Positions 40,972 through 49,544 of a stretch of 64,000 nt of DNA are shown in pieces. This DNA comes from VRUE01 sp963697915 (lineage in GTDB: Bacteria > Actinomycetota > Thermoleophilia > Solirubrobacterales > 70-9), in contig OY969103.1 of NCBI GenBank assembly GCA_963697915.1, forward strand, positions 1,054,001-1,118,000, written 5' to 3'. Within the stretch, counting starts at the first letter, position 1. Every line of letters begins with the position of its first letter. The translations under genes and the position numbers were made by a program. A model generated the notes under the pieces. It was given only the letters and a program-made list of their open reading frames with translations. It ran no database searches and was not told where the DNA came from.

Positions 40972-43037
40972 CCGAGCAGCCTCGGAGGTCCAACGCGGCT
41001 GCGGCACTGGCCCAGAGCCGCGATCAGCTCGTCGTGGTTTTCCGCTTGCCGGCCAGCGACGAGATCGCGGGCGATCTCGTCGATGACGGCGAAGGGCATG
41101 GGCTCCTTGGCAGCCTTGTCCAGGGCCCGCAAGGCGCCGCCGAGCAACTCGCGCTGCGTAGCGGTGAGTGGCTGGCGATGGGCTTTGACGTAGGCGACCT
41201 GCGCGGCCAGGGTCGGGTGGTCGATCTCCTGTGCGATGTCGAAGCGGCCCGGTCGAATCACAGCGGAGTCGAGATCCTCGAGGCTGCTGTTCGTCGCGAG
41301 GACGAAGATCACCCAGCGGCCGTCGCGAAGGTCTTGGAGGCGGGGCAGCATGCCGGCGGTGAGAAAGGCGCCAATCGTCCGTGACTCCGGGCGCTCGTCG
41401 TTGGCGCCGTTCTCCGGGCTCTGGCTGTCACGCGGCTTGAAGAAGTCCTCGCACTCGTCGAAGAGAACCACGCACCGGCGCAGCCTCATCAGGTCGCGGA
41501 AGATTCGGTCGGCGGAGGCCTCGAAGCCCTCGAGCCCGCCGTCGCTCAGGAAGTTCGGCGGCGAGAGAATCAACACGGGCCAGGCGAGTGAGTCGGCCAG
41601 GCGCTTCACCAGTGAGGTCTTGCGGGTCCCGGGCTGGCCGTAGAGCAGCAGCGAGGCACCACTATCGCTCGGCCGCTGAACGGCGTCGTGGGCGATCGGG
41701 CTGAGGACACGATCGGCGAGCGCGCGGCCAATCTGGCCAGCGGTCGGGTCCGAGTAGGCGGGAGATTCGAGCGGTTCGGTGGCGGGCTTGCCGGGCGCGC
41801 GCATCGCCCAGTCGAGCTCGGGCCAGCGCAGGTCGGGGGAGTCGGGCTGGGAGGCGCGGTAGCGGTGGAGGATCTTCCGCTGCTGAATCGCGAGCAGGAG
41901 ATCGCGGTAGCGAACCAGGAACAAGAGGACGATCGCGGTCGCCCATCCCTCGATCAGGTTGTGCCACCGGGTTCGGTCGTTCGCCCAGCCGGCGTATCCC
42001 TCTTTCTCGAGGTAACTGGAGCGAACCAGGCGCATCGACTTGGCGAGGCACTTGACAGCGGTGACCAGCAGCTCTTCGTCGGGGTGTTCGGTGGTGATGA
42101 TGTCGCGGTAGGCAAGGGTCGCCATGGTCAGCGCAACCTCGTAGCTGGCGACGTGGAGGAGACGGGTCGCCTCATAGGAGACGATGCGCGAGCTCGGCCA
42201 GGCCCCATCGTCGGTCTGGCTGCCGGCGACGATCTCGACGGCGCGGCGGGTGAGCTCGTTGCAGTTGGCGGTGCCAAAGCGACGCAGGAGGGCGACGCTG
42301 AAGAGGAGCTCGGCCGGGTCGTACTGGGACAGGATGTCGGCGGAGTAGTAGCCGAGCTGACCCAGGACTCGCTCGTGAACGACATCGGAAAGCGAGGAGT
42401 CCCACTCGTGACTCTCCAACCCGAAAGCGTCGCGACGGGCGTCGACCCCGCGCACGGCGTGCATCGTGATGAAGTCATGCACGGAGTCGCCCCCCTTGGC
42501 CGGCTCGATCGAGCCGCCACCCTCGGCGACGAGTCGTTGGCTGAGCTCGTCGGCGAGGGCGCCGGTCGTGCCGGCGATACCGTCGACCGCGCGCTCCAAT
42601 TTCTTGCTGGGCAGAAGCGGGGCGAGGCCGGGCGCGAGCGAGGCGACCGTGAGCAACTGGGCGTCGGTGAAGGTGTTCTGGCTATTGCCGCTCCGTTTGC
42701 GGAGCTTCTCCAACGATCTGGAGTTGCCGAGCGGCGCGATCCATTTCTCGGCCACGATCGCGAGCCGATGGTCCAGGTCCGAGACGTCCCCGCCGCGCTC
42801 GAGCAAGACACGACGCTGGTCGACCATCGCGTGGAGCGAGCGGCAGGTCGAGGTGGCGCTGTCATCGACACCACTCAGGGTCGAGCGCCGAAATCCACCC
42901 GCGTCCTCGACGAAGAAGGTCTCAAGGGCGTTTCCAGCTGTATCGATCCAACGCTCGATCTCGACGACCTGGGCGTCGAGCACATCGGCGTCGAACTGAG
43001 ACCAAGGTCGCCACTCGGCTGCCTGCCCGCTCGCCAT
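40968..43037 (-). CDS. AAA+ ATPase with helical-toroid-like N-terminal region
   Basis: A 689-residue protein I cannot place in a named family. The C-terminal third is a classical AAA+ module: Walker A 'LLLYGQPGTRKTSLVKRLA' near residue 465, Walker B 'VVLFDECEDFF' near 520, and sensor/arginine region 'VIFVLATNSSLEDLDSAVIRPGRFD', as in Bcs1/FtsH-like ATPases. Residues 1-400 are helical. 'GSQTDDGAWPSS' near residue 272 matches the QxxDGxW pattern of alpha/alpha-toroid repeats, and 'WATAIVLLFLVRY' near 370 could be a membrane helix. It lies 39 nt after a methyltransferase-NTF2 gene on the same strand, so the two are probably co-expressed. Confidence 0.75.
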   Translation of the reverse strand: MASGQAAEWRPWSQFDADVLDAQVVEIERWIDTAGNALETFFVEDAGGFRRSTLSGVDDSATSTCRSLHAMVDQRRVLLERGGDVSDLDHRLAIVAEKWIAPLGNSRSLEKLRKRSGNSQNTFTDAQLLTVASLAPGLAPLLPSKKLERAVDGIAGTTGALADELSQRLVAEGGGSIEPAKGGDSVHDFITMHAVRGVDARRDAFGLESHEWDSSLSDVVHERVLGQLGYYSADILSQYDPAELLFSVALLRRFGTANCNELTRRAVEIVAGSQTDDGAWPSSRIVSYEATRLLHVASYEVALTMATLAYRDIITTEHPDEELLVTAVKCLAKSMRLVRSSYLEKEGYAGWANDRTRWHNLIEGWATAIVLLFLVRYRDLLLAIQQRKILHRYRASQPDSPDLRWPELDWAMRAPGKPATEPLESPAYSDPTAGQIGRALADRVLSPIAHDAVQRPSDSGASLLLYGQPGTRKTSLVKRLADSLAWPVLILSPPNFLSDGGLEGFEASADRIFRDLMRLRRCVVLFDECEDFFKPRDSQSPENGANDERPESRTIGAFLTAGMLPRLQDLRDGRWVIFVLATNSSLEDLDSAVIRPGRFDIAQEIDHPTLAAQVAYVKAHRQPLTATQRELLGGALRALDKAAKEPMPFAVIDEIARDLVAGRQAENHDELIAALGQCRSRVGPPRLLG

Positions 43038-43076
43038 GGGCAGAAGTTACCTGTTCAAGCAACCTTTCCGTGGACG

Positions 43077-44279
43077 CTAAAGAAATGTCCTGCTGGTATA
43101 TGACTCGCGCAGGTGACCAATGCGATCGCCGTGGGCATTGAGCTCGAGAGTCATCTGCCCGGCGACGACCTTGCGACGTCGATCGACGGTCAGCTCGGTT
43201 GCCCAATCGATCTCGGCGCGCCCACCGTGGACGGTGAGGTTGAGAATCCGGGGCTGTGGCTTTGTCTGTGGCAGAACGCGACGGCGCCAGTAGCGACGGA
43301 TCTCGGCAAGAGAGCGCATCGGCCTGCGATGTGGCTGCTCCTGGTAGCAGGCATCGGCGCTGAAGACCCGGTCGAGCTGCCCGACCGACTGCTCGCGCCA
43401 TGCCCTGAAATAGCTTTCGGTGAGGTCAATGAGCGTCCTCTCCCTCGCCGTTGTCAGGAGATAGCGAGCGGACATTCCACCATCCCCGCGGCGGGCCGGG
43501 AAGCGGCTGAGCAGCTCGCGATCGGGAACGTGAAAGGTCCGAACGCCTTGCTTGGGAAGCAAGGCCCACACGGGATCATCGGCTCGCTCGAGCACCAGGA
43601 GCCTGGCGGAGCCCGACAGCGATCTCCTCATCTTCCGATAGAGAGTCGAAGCGTCACCGATGTTCTCGGTGAGGAGATGGCTGGCGATGACGAGATCCGC
43701 GCTGGGCATCTCCTCGGCCCATCCTCGTCCCGAAGCGCTCAATGACCGCTTGAGAACGGTGACTCCAAGCGAGAGCCCGGGCAACCGTTGGGCGACACCC
43801 GTCAGCAGCTCTCGGGCGATCGCGAGCTGGTGCTCACTGCGGTCGAGCAGCACGACCCGCATCTGCATCGGCGGCTGCCGCTTGGAGTAGCTCCAGGCCA
43901 GCGTCGCGGCGGTCGCCGCGCCGGCGCCGGCGCCGAGGTCCAGGACCGTCGAGGGTGGCGGTGGATCGGCGTCGCGCAGGGCGAAGATCGTCTTCCAGTA
44001 GTTGCGCAGGTGATAGCGGTGAGCGAAGGTCCGCGCGAAGGAATCGTAATCGATTGGAGCGTTGGAGTCGAACCTGTCCTGGAGGATCGCGACCTGGGAG
44101 CCGGGCGACTCGAAGGCGCCCACGTCGGCCCAGAGGCGATTGGCCACCGCGAGGTCAGATCCGACCGGCCGGCCGGCCCGCCACGCGGACCGCGACTGGA
44201 GGGAGCAAGCCGAGCGAGCGAGCCGAGGTTCCCGGGACGCATTGAAGAACTCGGGGTGTAGCAAAGGAGATCTGATCAT
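43077..44279 (-). CDS. Methyltransferase fused to an NTF2/SnoaL-like domain
   Basis: The 400-residue protein has two parts. Residues about 75-260 are a class I SAM methyltransferase ('STVLDLGAGAGAATAATLAW' near 110, 'MRVVLLDRSEHQLAIAREL', 'ADLVIASHLLTENIG'). Residues about 285-395 have the SnoaL/NTF2 pattern ('LTESYFRAWREQSVGQLDRVFSADACYQEQPHRR', then alternating strands). The first 45 residues are Arg/Ser-rich and may not be translated; the ATG at 44279 has no clear ribosome site. Substrates are unknown. It precedes the AAA+ gene by 39 nt. Confidence 0.7.
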   Translation of the reverse strand: MIRSPLLHPEFFNASREPRLARSACSLQSRSAWRAGRPVGSDLAVANRLWADVGAFESPGSQVAILQDRFDSNAPIDYDSFARTFAHRYHLRNYWKTIFALRDADPPPPSTVLDLGAGAGAATAATLAWSYSKRQPPMQMRVVLLDRSEHQLAIARELLTGVAQRLPGLSLGVTVLKRSLSASGRGWAEEMPSADLVIASHLLTENIGDASTLYRKMRRSLSGSARLLVLERADDPVWALLPKQGVRTFHVPDRELLSRFPARRGDGGMSARYLLTTARERTLIDLTESYFRAWREQSVGQLDRVFSADACYQEQPHRRPMRSLAEIRRYWRRRVLPQTKPQPRILNLTVHGGRAEIDWATELTVDRRRKVVAGQMTLELNAHGDRIGHLRESYTSRTFL

Positions 44280-44393
44280 ATGGAGGGTACATTCGAGGTC
44301 AGTCAGCCGCGTCCTAGCGGATCTCCACGCAGCTTGGGGTGGCCCTCGACCCAGCGCTCAGGTCCCACGCTCCCTGATCAGCGGCCGCCGCAA

Positions 44394-44456
44394 TCCCCCC
44401 ATGCGCCCGACGAGCATCGAGCTCGACCTTCGGCTTGAAAGGACGAGGCTCATTGG
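44394..44456 (-). pseudogene. Degenerate partial copy of tRNA-Glu (candidate att site)
   Basis: This segment aligns with the 3' half and flank of the tRNA-Glu gene at 56065-56129. The first 21 nt (44394-44414, covering the 3' flank and acceptor end) are identical, and the anticodon loop CTTTCAA and GCCGAAGGT are kept. There is a 2-nt deletion in the T-arm plus about six changes, and similarity stops in the D-arm. It cannot make a functional tRNA. A duplicated tRNA 3' end at the far side of an integrase-bearing region is what site-specific integration leaves. Confidence 0.75.
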
Positions 44457-44520
44457 CTTAGAGAGCGGAATTGCCGCGACTATGTGACCGGGATGCGACC
44501 GTTGGGCGCTATCGCTCGGA

Positions 44521-45573
44521 TCAACAGGCGATGGGCCCGACTTCGCGACCCGGACCCGGGCGCCACGTCGGATGCACGTACGCGGCTCCGGCTCCCGGGG
44601 AGGAGAAGATCTTGCTCGAGCAGGTGCCATCAGCATTGATTTGCAGGATCGAGTCGCCGAAATCCATTCCCATGAGCACGCTTTCGACATTCAACCGTCG
44701 TTGGAAGACGATCCGCTGTCCAGACGGATCCCAACTCGGTGACAGCTCCCAGCCAGGGGTTTCGGTCAGCTGAGTTTCCCCGCTGCCGTCGACGTTCATT
44801 ACGAAAAGATCCACTTCCACCTCTGGAACTTCACCTTCGTCACCAAGGCGAATCAACGCGATCGCCGAACCATCCGGCGAGTAGACGGGGTCCCATGCGC
44901 CTCGAGCGACGACGCCGAGTTCTTTGCCTCGCTTGTTGATGGCAACGACACGGCCCTGACCGCGCATGATCAGCAGGGTCCCACCGTCTGGAGAGAATGA
45001 CTCCGGGTTTTCTCCGCCCTCGCTCCTCCACGGTCGAATCCGTCGCAGTTCGCTGCCGTCGATCGCTACCAACCAAAGCGAAGTTCGGTACCACTGGCGC
45101 CGTTTGCCGTCGGCCCTTCTCCAAAATCCATGCTTGACCCGGACAAAAGCGATCGTCCGTCCGTCGGGAGCCATCACCGGCGAAAGCGCACCGCGGGTCC
45201 CTGGAATGGCCTTGATCGTTCCCGCCTCCCGGTCGGAGACATAAAGCCGCTGCCGCCTTGGGACCGGTTCGCGATGGAGCGACCCCCGTGCCCCAGAGAA
45301 GACGACCTTGCTCCCGTCGGGAGTCCAGGCCAGATCCGAGAACGGATAGGGCAAGACGCCCGCATGCAGGCCCCCGCCGACGATCACCTGAGAACCGGAG
45401 CCATCGGCGGACGAGATGCGAACCTCGCTCGTTTCCGGCTTCAAGCCAAGACGCACAAAGGAAAGGCTGGGGCCATCGAGGTCAGCCGCGAAAGCAGCCG
45501 ATCCAGTGCCAACCACCATCAAGCACAGGAGTGCACCGATCGCCAGCCCCCGCCGCAACATGCTGCAGATCAT
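44521..45573 (-). CDS. Exported TolB/PD40-type beta-propeller protein
   Basis: The 350-residue protein has a signal peptide ('RGLAIGALLCLMVVGTGSAAFA') and at least five PD40-like blades: 'FSDLAWTPDGSKVVFSGA', 'LSPVMAPDGRTIAFVRV', 'NPESFSPDGGTLLIMRG', 'WDPVYSPDGSAIALIRLG', 'LSPSWDPSGQRIVFQRR'. That is a TolB-type propeller acting outside the membrane, presumably by protein or peptide contact. No Tol partner is present. The start may be this ATG or one four codons later. It lies 10 nt after the DUF2283 gene and just inside the tRNA-Glu fragment. Confidence 0.8.
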   Translation of the reverse strand: MICSMLRRGLAIGALLCLMVVGTGSAAFAADLDGPSLSFVRLGLKPETSEVRISSADGSGSQVIVGGGLHAGVLPYPFSDLAWTPDGSKVVFSGARGSLHREPVPRRQRLYVSDREAGTIKAIPGTRGALSPVMAPDGRTIAFVRVKHGFWRRADGKRRQWYRTSLWLVAIDGSELRRIRPWRSEGGENPESFSPDGGTLLIMRGQGRVVAINKRGKELGVVARGAWDPVYSPDGSAIALIRLGDEGEVPEVEVDLFVMNVDGSGETQLTETPGWELSPSWDPSGQRIVFQRRLNVESVLMGMDFGDSILQINADGTCSSKIFSSPGAGAAYVHPTWRPGPGREVGPIAC

Positions 45574-45583
45574 GAAGCAACCA

Positions 45584-45871
45584 CTAAGCAGCCGCGAGTG
45601 TCGGCGCGAGGTCGTCAGCGCTGGCTTTGACCGACTCGGGAATCGTGACGCGCAGATCGCCGTCGTGGTCGAGAATTCGCTGGGCGCCGAGCACAGTCAA
45701 ACCGACGATGCGCTGGGTCCCCGGTGCGTAGCGGAGGACGTGACCCTCAGGCGTCTCCTCGCCCTCGGCCTCCTGGGGCTCGCCGACATGCAAATAGAGG
45801 ACATCGTTCTCAGCGTCGTAATCGGCGTGATCGAAGGTGATCGGCCCGATCCTGATGTTCACTTGCTCCAT
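45584..45871 (-). CDS. DUF2283 family protein
   Basis: A 95-residue protein with the DUF2283 pattern 'ADYDAENDVLYLHVGEP', 'EGHVLRYAPGTQRIVGLTVLGAQ'. DUF2283 proteins are small and of unknown function, often found beside toxin-antitoxin or mobile genes. An 'AAAGGA' ribosome site precedes the ATG. It lies 10 nt upstream of the propeller gene, so they may share a transcript. Confidence 0.82.
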   Translation of the reverse strand: MEQVNIRIGPITFDHADYDAENDVLYLHVGEPQEAEGEETPEGHVLRYAPGTQRIVGLTVLGAQRILDHDGDLRVTIPESVKASADDLAPTLAAA

Positions 45872-45936
45872 GAGCGCGGATCCTTTCTGATGCCGAACGC
45901 TGAGATCACCCGCGCCGGCTCCTGCTCATAGCTTAA

Positions 45937-46095
45937 GGGGGCTATGCCGTCCTCCTGCTCGCGGTTGGCATCGCAGGGTTCATTGGCCAAGCGGTCGGCA
46001 TTGGGGCCTCCATTCTCTGGGGAGCGGTGGTCATCGCTGGTCTCGTCCTCTACGGACGCCGGCGGCTTCGCCAGCCACGGGTTGGCTCCACTTAG
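45937..46095 (+). pseudogene. Remnant of a small membrane protein
   Basis: From just after the TAA at 45934-45936 to the TAG at 46093-46095, one frame encodes about 52 residues forming two hydrophobic stretches (AVLLLAVGIAGFIGQAVG and ILWGAVVIAGLVLYG) and a basic tail. No start codon lies before the first stretch. It looks like the 3' end of a decayed gene, and its end overlaps the convergent ATPase gene. Confidence 0.45.
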
Positions 46096-47387
46096 ACACC
46101 AACCAGTGCAGCCGGAATCACAGCGATACCGTCTGGTCGCCGATAGGCCTCTTCGCCGGTGGTCACGACCACCGCGTCGATCAGCGAGTCGCCAAGTTGC
46201 CCGGCGAGCCAGTTCAAATGGCGAACGTCATCGCCGCCGATGTCACGTGCCAGCTTGAACTCGACCGCGAGGACGCGCCCGTCTTCCCGCTCGATGATGA
46301 GATCGACCTCGTGTTCCCCTCCACTCGTCCGCAAATGAAAGACCCGAGCCTCCGATGCCTGGGCGTACACGCGCAACGACAGGGTGCAGAGGGACTCAAA
46401 CAGGGCGCCGAGCAGCGTTCCGTCCCGAGGGATCGAAGGACCAACCTCTCCCCCGGATAGGAGTGCGTCGGCATCGAGGCCAAGGAGTCGCGCCGCGAGC
46501 GCCGGATCGGCGAGCTGATGCTTGGGGGGACTCGAGAGACGCCGGATCCGATTTCGAGTCGGCATCCACGCCGGAACAGAATCCACTACCCACAGTCGCT
46601 CGAGTACGTCGCGGTAGGGCTGAGTGGTGGTCTTGGCCGGCTTCTCCCCCTCGCCGCCGGTCGCGGCGTCTCGGATCGTCTCGAAAGAAGCGGTGGTGGA
46701 CGAGGCGGCCGCGTAGGCGGTCATCCAGCGGCGCAGCGCGGCCGGGTTGCGAATCGGGTGCCCCAGCTCGGGGAAATCGCGGTCGATTATTCGATCTAGG
46801 TAGCCGTCGAGCTGGGCTCGCAATGGGCGGCCCGAGAGGCCGCGCAGGCCGGGGAAGCCCGAACGCAGGATCTCCTGGACGTAGTCGTCGACCCTCAGAT
46901 CAGTGCGTCCCTCGACGGCGGGACGCTCGCCATCCAGTAGCTCGCGCAGGCTTACGGAGGGCCGCCCAACACCACGCTCGGACAATGCCAGCGGCCGCAT
47001 TCGGATGCTGACGATCCGACCCGCACCGGAGTGAGTCTCGACTCCGGCTGGGAATGCGGAGCCCGTCAGTAGGAAGCGCCCAGAATCGGCGCCTGCGTCA
47101 ACGGCGCGGCGGACGAGGTCCCAGCACTCGGGCACGTACTGCCACTCGTCGATCAGGATCGGGGGGGCGAAGTCCAGTAGTCGAGCGGGGTCGGCCCGAG
47201 CAACACTGCGTTGAGCAGGATCGTCGAGGGCGTGAACGGTGGTTGCGCGTCGGCTCGCGGTCGCCGTCTTGCCGACGCCTTTGGCCCCGACGATTGCCAG
47301 CGCGGGGAGCGAGCTCGCCAGCTCCTCGAACTCTTCGTCTACGACCCTTTGCACGTACCGCCGTGGCGTTTGCGTGGCGTCGGACAC
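46092..47387 (-). CDS. AAA_14/DUF4143 ATPase with nuclease-like C-terminus
   Basis: The 431-residue product has a P-loop 'AIVGAKGVGKTATASRRA' near residue 32, Walker B 'PPILIDEWQYVPE' near 77 and sensor 'GRFLLTGSAF', the AAA_14 pattern. The C-terminal DUF4143 part has 'GGEHEVDLIIEREDGRVLAVEFKLA', a PD-(D/E)XK-like arrangement (E-VD...E-x-K). Members of this family are widespread on mobile DNA; their function is unresolved, with suggested roles in defence or toxin-like activity. It stands alone inside the island and its G+C is slightly below host level. Confidence 0.85.
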   Translation of the reverse strand: MSDATQTPRRYVQRVVDEEFEELASSLPALAIVGAKGVGKTATASRRATTVHALDDPAQRSVARADPARLLDFAPPILIDEWQYVPECWDLVRRAVDAGADSGRFLLTGSAFPAGVETHSGAGRIVSIRMRPLALSERGVGRPSVSLRELLDGERPAVEGRTDLRVDDYVQEILRSGFPGLRGLSGRPLRAQLDGYLDRIIDRDFPELGHPIRNPAALRRWMTAYAAASSTTASFETIRDAATGGEGEKPAKTTTQPYRDVLERLWVVDSVPAWMPTRNRIRRLSSPPKHQLADPALAARLLGLDADALLSGGEVGPSIPRDGTLLGALFESLCTLSLRVYAQASEARVFHLRTSGGEHEVDLIIEREDGRVLAVEFKLARDIGGDDVRHLNWLAGQLGDSLIDAVVVTTGEEAYRRPDGIAVIPAALVGV

Positions 47388-47512
47388 CTGGCAACACTAC
47401 CACTTTGACGCTCTCTACGCTGCCGTTCTGACGCATCATGCACTACCGTTTCGCAAGCGGATGAGAGACTCGCATAGGCGTTGATCCGCTCTACAGAGCC
47501 AATCTCCGGCAG

Positions 47513-47590
47513 ATTGAAAGGACGCGCATCGTCCGCACAGGGGGCCGGATTGCGGCGGCGATGAGACCGGAATGCGACCGTCAGGTAGCG
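47513..47590. repeat. Degenerate repeat related to 44437-44500
   Basis: The segment starting TTGAAAGGACG and ending near ACCGGAATGCGACCGT resembles 44437-44500, which starts with the same TTGAAAGGACG and ends with ACCGGGATGCGACCGT. A weaker third copy may lie at 48195-48255. The first copy continues the tRNA-Glu fragment, so these may be worn attachment-site duplicates. The 47388-47610 and 48049-48325 gaps hold no gene I can see. Confidence 0.35.
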
Positions 47591-47610
47591 GCCTCCCTAC
47601 CATCGAGCAT

Positions 47611-48048
47611 ATGGCGATCAAAAAGATGGAACACGTCGGGATCGTGGTCGACGACCTGGAGGCCGCAATCGAGTTCTTCGTCGAGCTGGGACTAGAGCCG
47701 GGAGGCACGGGCCAGGTTGAGGGTGAGTGGGTAGACCGCATCATCGCGCTCGAAGGGACCAAGGCTGAGTTGGCGATGCTGCGAACCCCGGATGGCGACG
47801 TAGAAATCGAGCTGGTGAAGTTCCACTCGCCGCCGACCCAAGGCGGCGACCCGCACGCCCCCTCGAACACTCCAGGCCTCCGCCATCTCTCCTTCCTCGT
47901 CGACGACATCGACACCGTAGTCGCCGGCCTACAAGCCCGCGGCACCGAGCTCGTCGGCGAGCTGGTGCGCTACGAGAACAGCTACCGCCTCTGCTACGTC
48001 CGCGGCCCCGAGGGAATCATCATCGAGCTGGCAGAAAAGATCGGCTGA
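47611..48048 (+). CDS. VOC/glyoxalase-family protein
   Basis: The 145-residue protein has 'KMEHVGIVVDDLEAAIEFFVELGLEPGG' and 'GLRHLSFLVDDIDTVVAGLQARG', the paired beta-alpha-beta modules of the vicinal-oxygen-chelate fold, with metal ligands at H (HVGIVV), E (VEIELVKF), H (RHLSFLV) and E (GIIIELAEK). Enzymes of this type act on glyoxal adducts, aromatic diols or antibiotics. I choose the ATG at 47611. G+C is close to host level and it has no partner gene, so it may be a passenger in the island. Confidence 0.87.
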   Translation: MAIKKMEHVGIVVDDLEAAIEFFVELGLEPGGTGQVEGEWVDRIIALEGTKAELAMLRTPDGDVEIELVKFHSPPTQGGDPHAPSNTPGLRHLSFLVDDIDTVVAGLQARGTELVGELVRYENSYRLCYVRGPEGIIIELAEKIG

Positions 48049-48325
48049 CGGATCCGGTCCCGCCGGCGCGTGCAGCCGGGCGCGGCAGCGAATGCCCGGG
48101 CGTCGGCGATCCAGGGATTGAGCAGGCCTAGCCGAGAGGGCCGGCGTAGAACCGGTCGATCGGGTCGCTTCGATCGGCCTAGAGAGCGAAGTTCGTCCGG
48201 ATTGAATGGACGGGGGCGGTTGCTTGATTGTGCCGTCTACGGCCGGGAATGTGACCCGAGGGCCTAGGAAGCGAAATGTCGTCTACCTACTCGCGTTGGT
48301 ACGCAAGCCAATCGAGATCCCGGGC

Positions 48326-49381
48326 TCAGGGTTGAGGGCTGTTGAGAGATCCGGGCTCTCCAGGCGGATCAGACTCCTGCCTCTCAGGTGAGACCAAGCC
48401 GAGGAGGAAGTCGTCCGCGCCCTGGGCGAAGTCGATGAAAGTACCCAGGTTCCACTCCCACCACTGAGGCGGTACTTCCCTCCCCCGGACATTTTCCCGA
48501 AGGCACCACATGACCGCCCCAGAGAGAACATCGGCTAGCTGCACAGCAGCTGCCTGACGAGAGTCGACCGTCTCGATCTCAGCCCCGTAGAGGGGGAACT
48601 CGAAGTGAACTTCACCAACGTCGAAGCTATGCGCCTCCATCTCTTGGTCAGAGAGGCGCAACAGCAGTTCGCGCCAGCGTCGTACGACAGCCGAATCGTC
48701 GTGGACGACCCGAAATGGCTCCCTTAGACGCTGCGACCAATGGTGCAGTTGCTCAACCAACCCACCGACCGCAGGGTCGAGCTCATCCTGACCGTGGGGG
48801 AGAAGATCTGAAAGCGAGGCTGCGTCATCAGGAACAGCCTGAAAAAGGATCCCTACCGGCTTGTCAGCCGCTGCCGCCTTGGCAGCAGAGAGTGCCGTCT
48901 CGAGCTCAAATATTCGAGCCTCATCGTGGGGCCGGCGAACGGCGGCGACAAAAGCCTCCTGCCAGCGCCGCCAATTCTCCATCCCAACCTCCTTGGGACC
49001 CTGCCGCTGCAAAATTGAGGCCAGGTCTCGGTGCATCCCTGAGGCATAGAAGTAGGTGCTGTTTGCGGCCCCAGGCTCCCACAGAAGGTCGACCATCTTG
49101 CCGGCGATCATCCAGTCCTTATGAACAGGAACAACTCGGGCAGATCTCGGATCGAGCAGGTTTGATTCGAAGACAATGTTGAGGATTCTGAGACCGTCGC
49201 CGCACACTCGCATATCTGAAAACTTCAACTCAGAGAAGGAACTGTCAGCAAGAAGCCTGCCGATTGGAGCCGTCACCTCGGCGTCTGCACGTGCCACCGA
49301 GGCGAGCGCGTAGACGGGCTGGGCGGAGTCAAGCAAGTTCTGCCCGCTGTTCCCGCTCTCGTCGAACGCGATCTCCCGCAT
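48326..49381 (-). CDS. DUF3800 family protein
   Basis: The 351-residue protein begins 'MREIAFDESGNSG', the conserved acidic DESG motif of DUF3800, and ends with the paired motif 'DSRQAAAVQLADVLSGAVMW'. Between them are 'ELKFSDMR' and 'RVVHDDSAVVRRW', giving several conserved acidic residues that could bind metal. DUF3800 genes are frequent in defence islands and near restriction-modification genes; the activity is not established. It is divergent, by 163 nt, from the GHKL-nuclease gene, so the two may share control. Its G+C is well below host level. Confidence 0.8.
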   Translation of the reverse strand: MREIAFDESGNSGQNLLDSAQPVYALASVARADAEVTAPIGRLLADSSFSELKFSDMRVCGDGLRILNIVFESNLLDPRSARVVPVHKDWMIAGKMVDLLWEPGAANSTYFYASGMHRDLASILQRQGPKEVGMENWRRWQEAFVAAVRRPHDEARIFELETALSAAKAAAADKPVGILFQAVPDDAASLSDLLPHGQDELDPAVGGLVEQLHHWSQRLREPFRVVHDDSAVVRRWRELLLRLSDQEMEAHSFDVGEVHFEFPLYGAEIETVDSRQAAAVQLADVLSGAVMWCLRENVRGREVPPQWWEWNLGTFIDFAQGADDFLLGLVSPERQESDPPGEPGSLNSPQP

Positions 49382-49544
49382 CAGAGAAGCCCTTCTGACA
49401 AGGCGTAGGGGTCTTCCCCCTGCAACTCAGCCGGGTCAGTCTTGAACGGAATAACCTGCGCCATTGCCTAGATCAGCCGCCTTTCCTGCGCCAGTAGAAA
49501 GGTCAGACGGAGCAGCCGCAGCCCTCTCGCCTACGATTACGGCC

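Noticed and set aside
45944..46258. 104-codon plus-strand frame starting with ATG
   Set aside because: It runs antisense into the DUF4143 ATPase; the neighbouring frame with hydrophobic segments is the better reading of 45937-46095.
49464..49544. 27-codon upstream extension of the GHKL-nuclease frame
   Set aside because: Starts at a TTG in the promoter region shared with DUF3800 and lacks similarity; the ATG at 49545 is sufficient.
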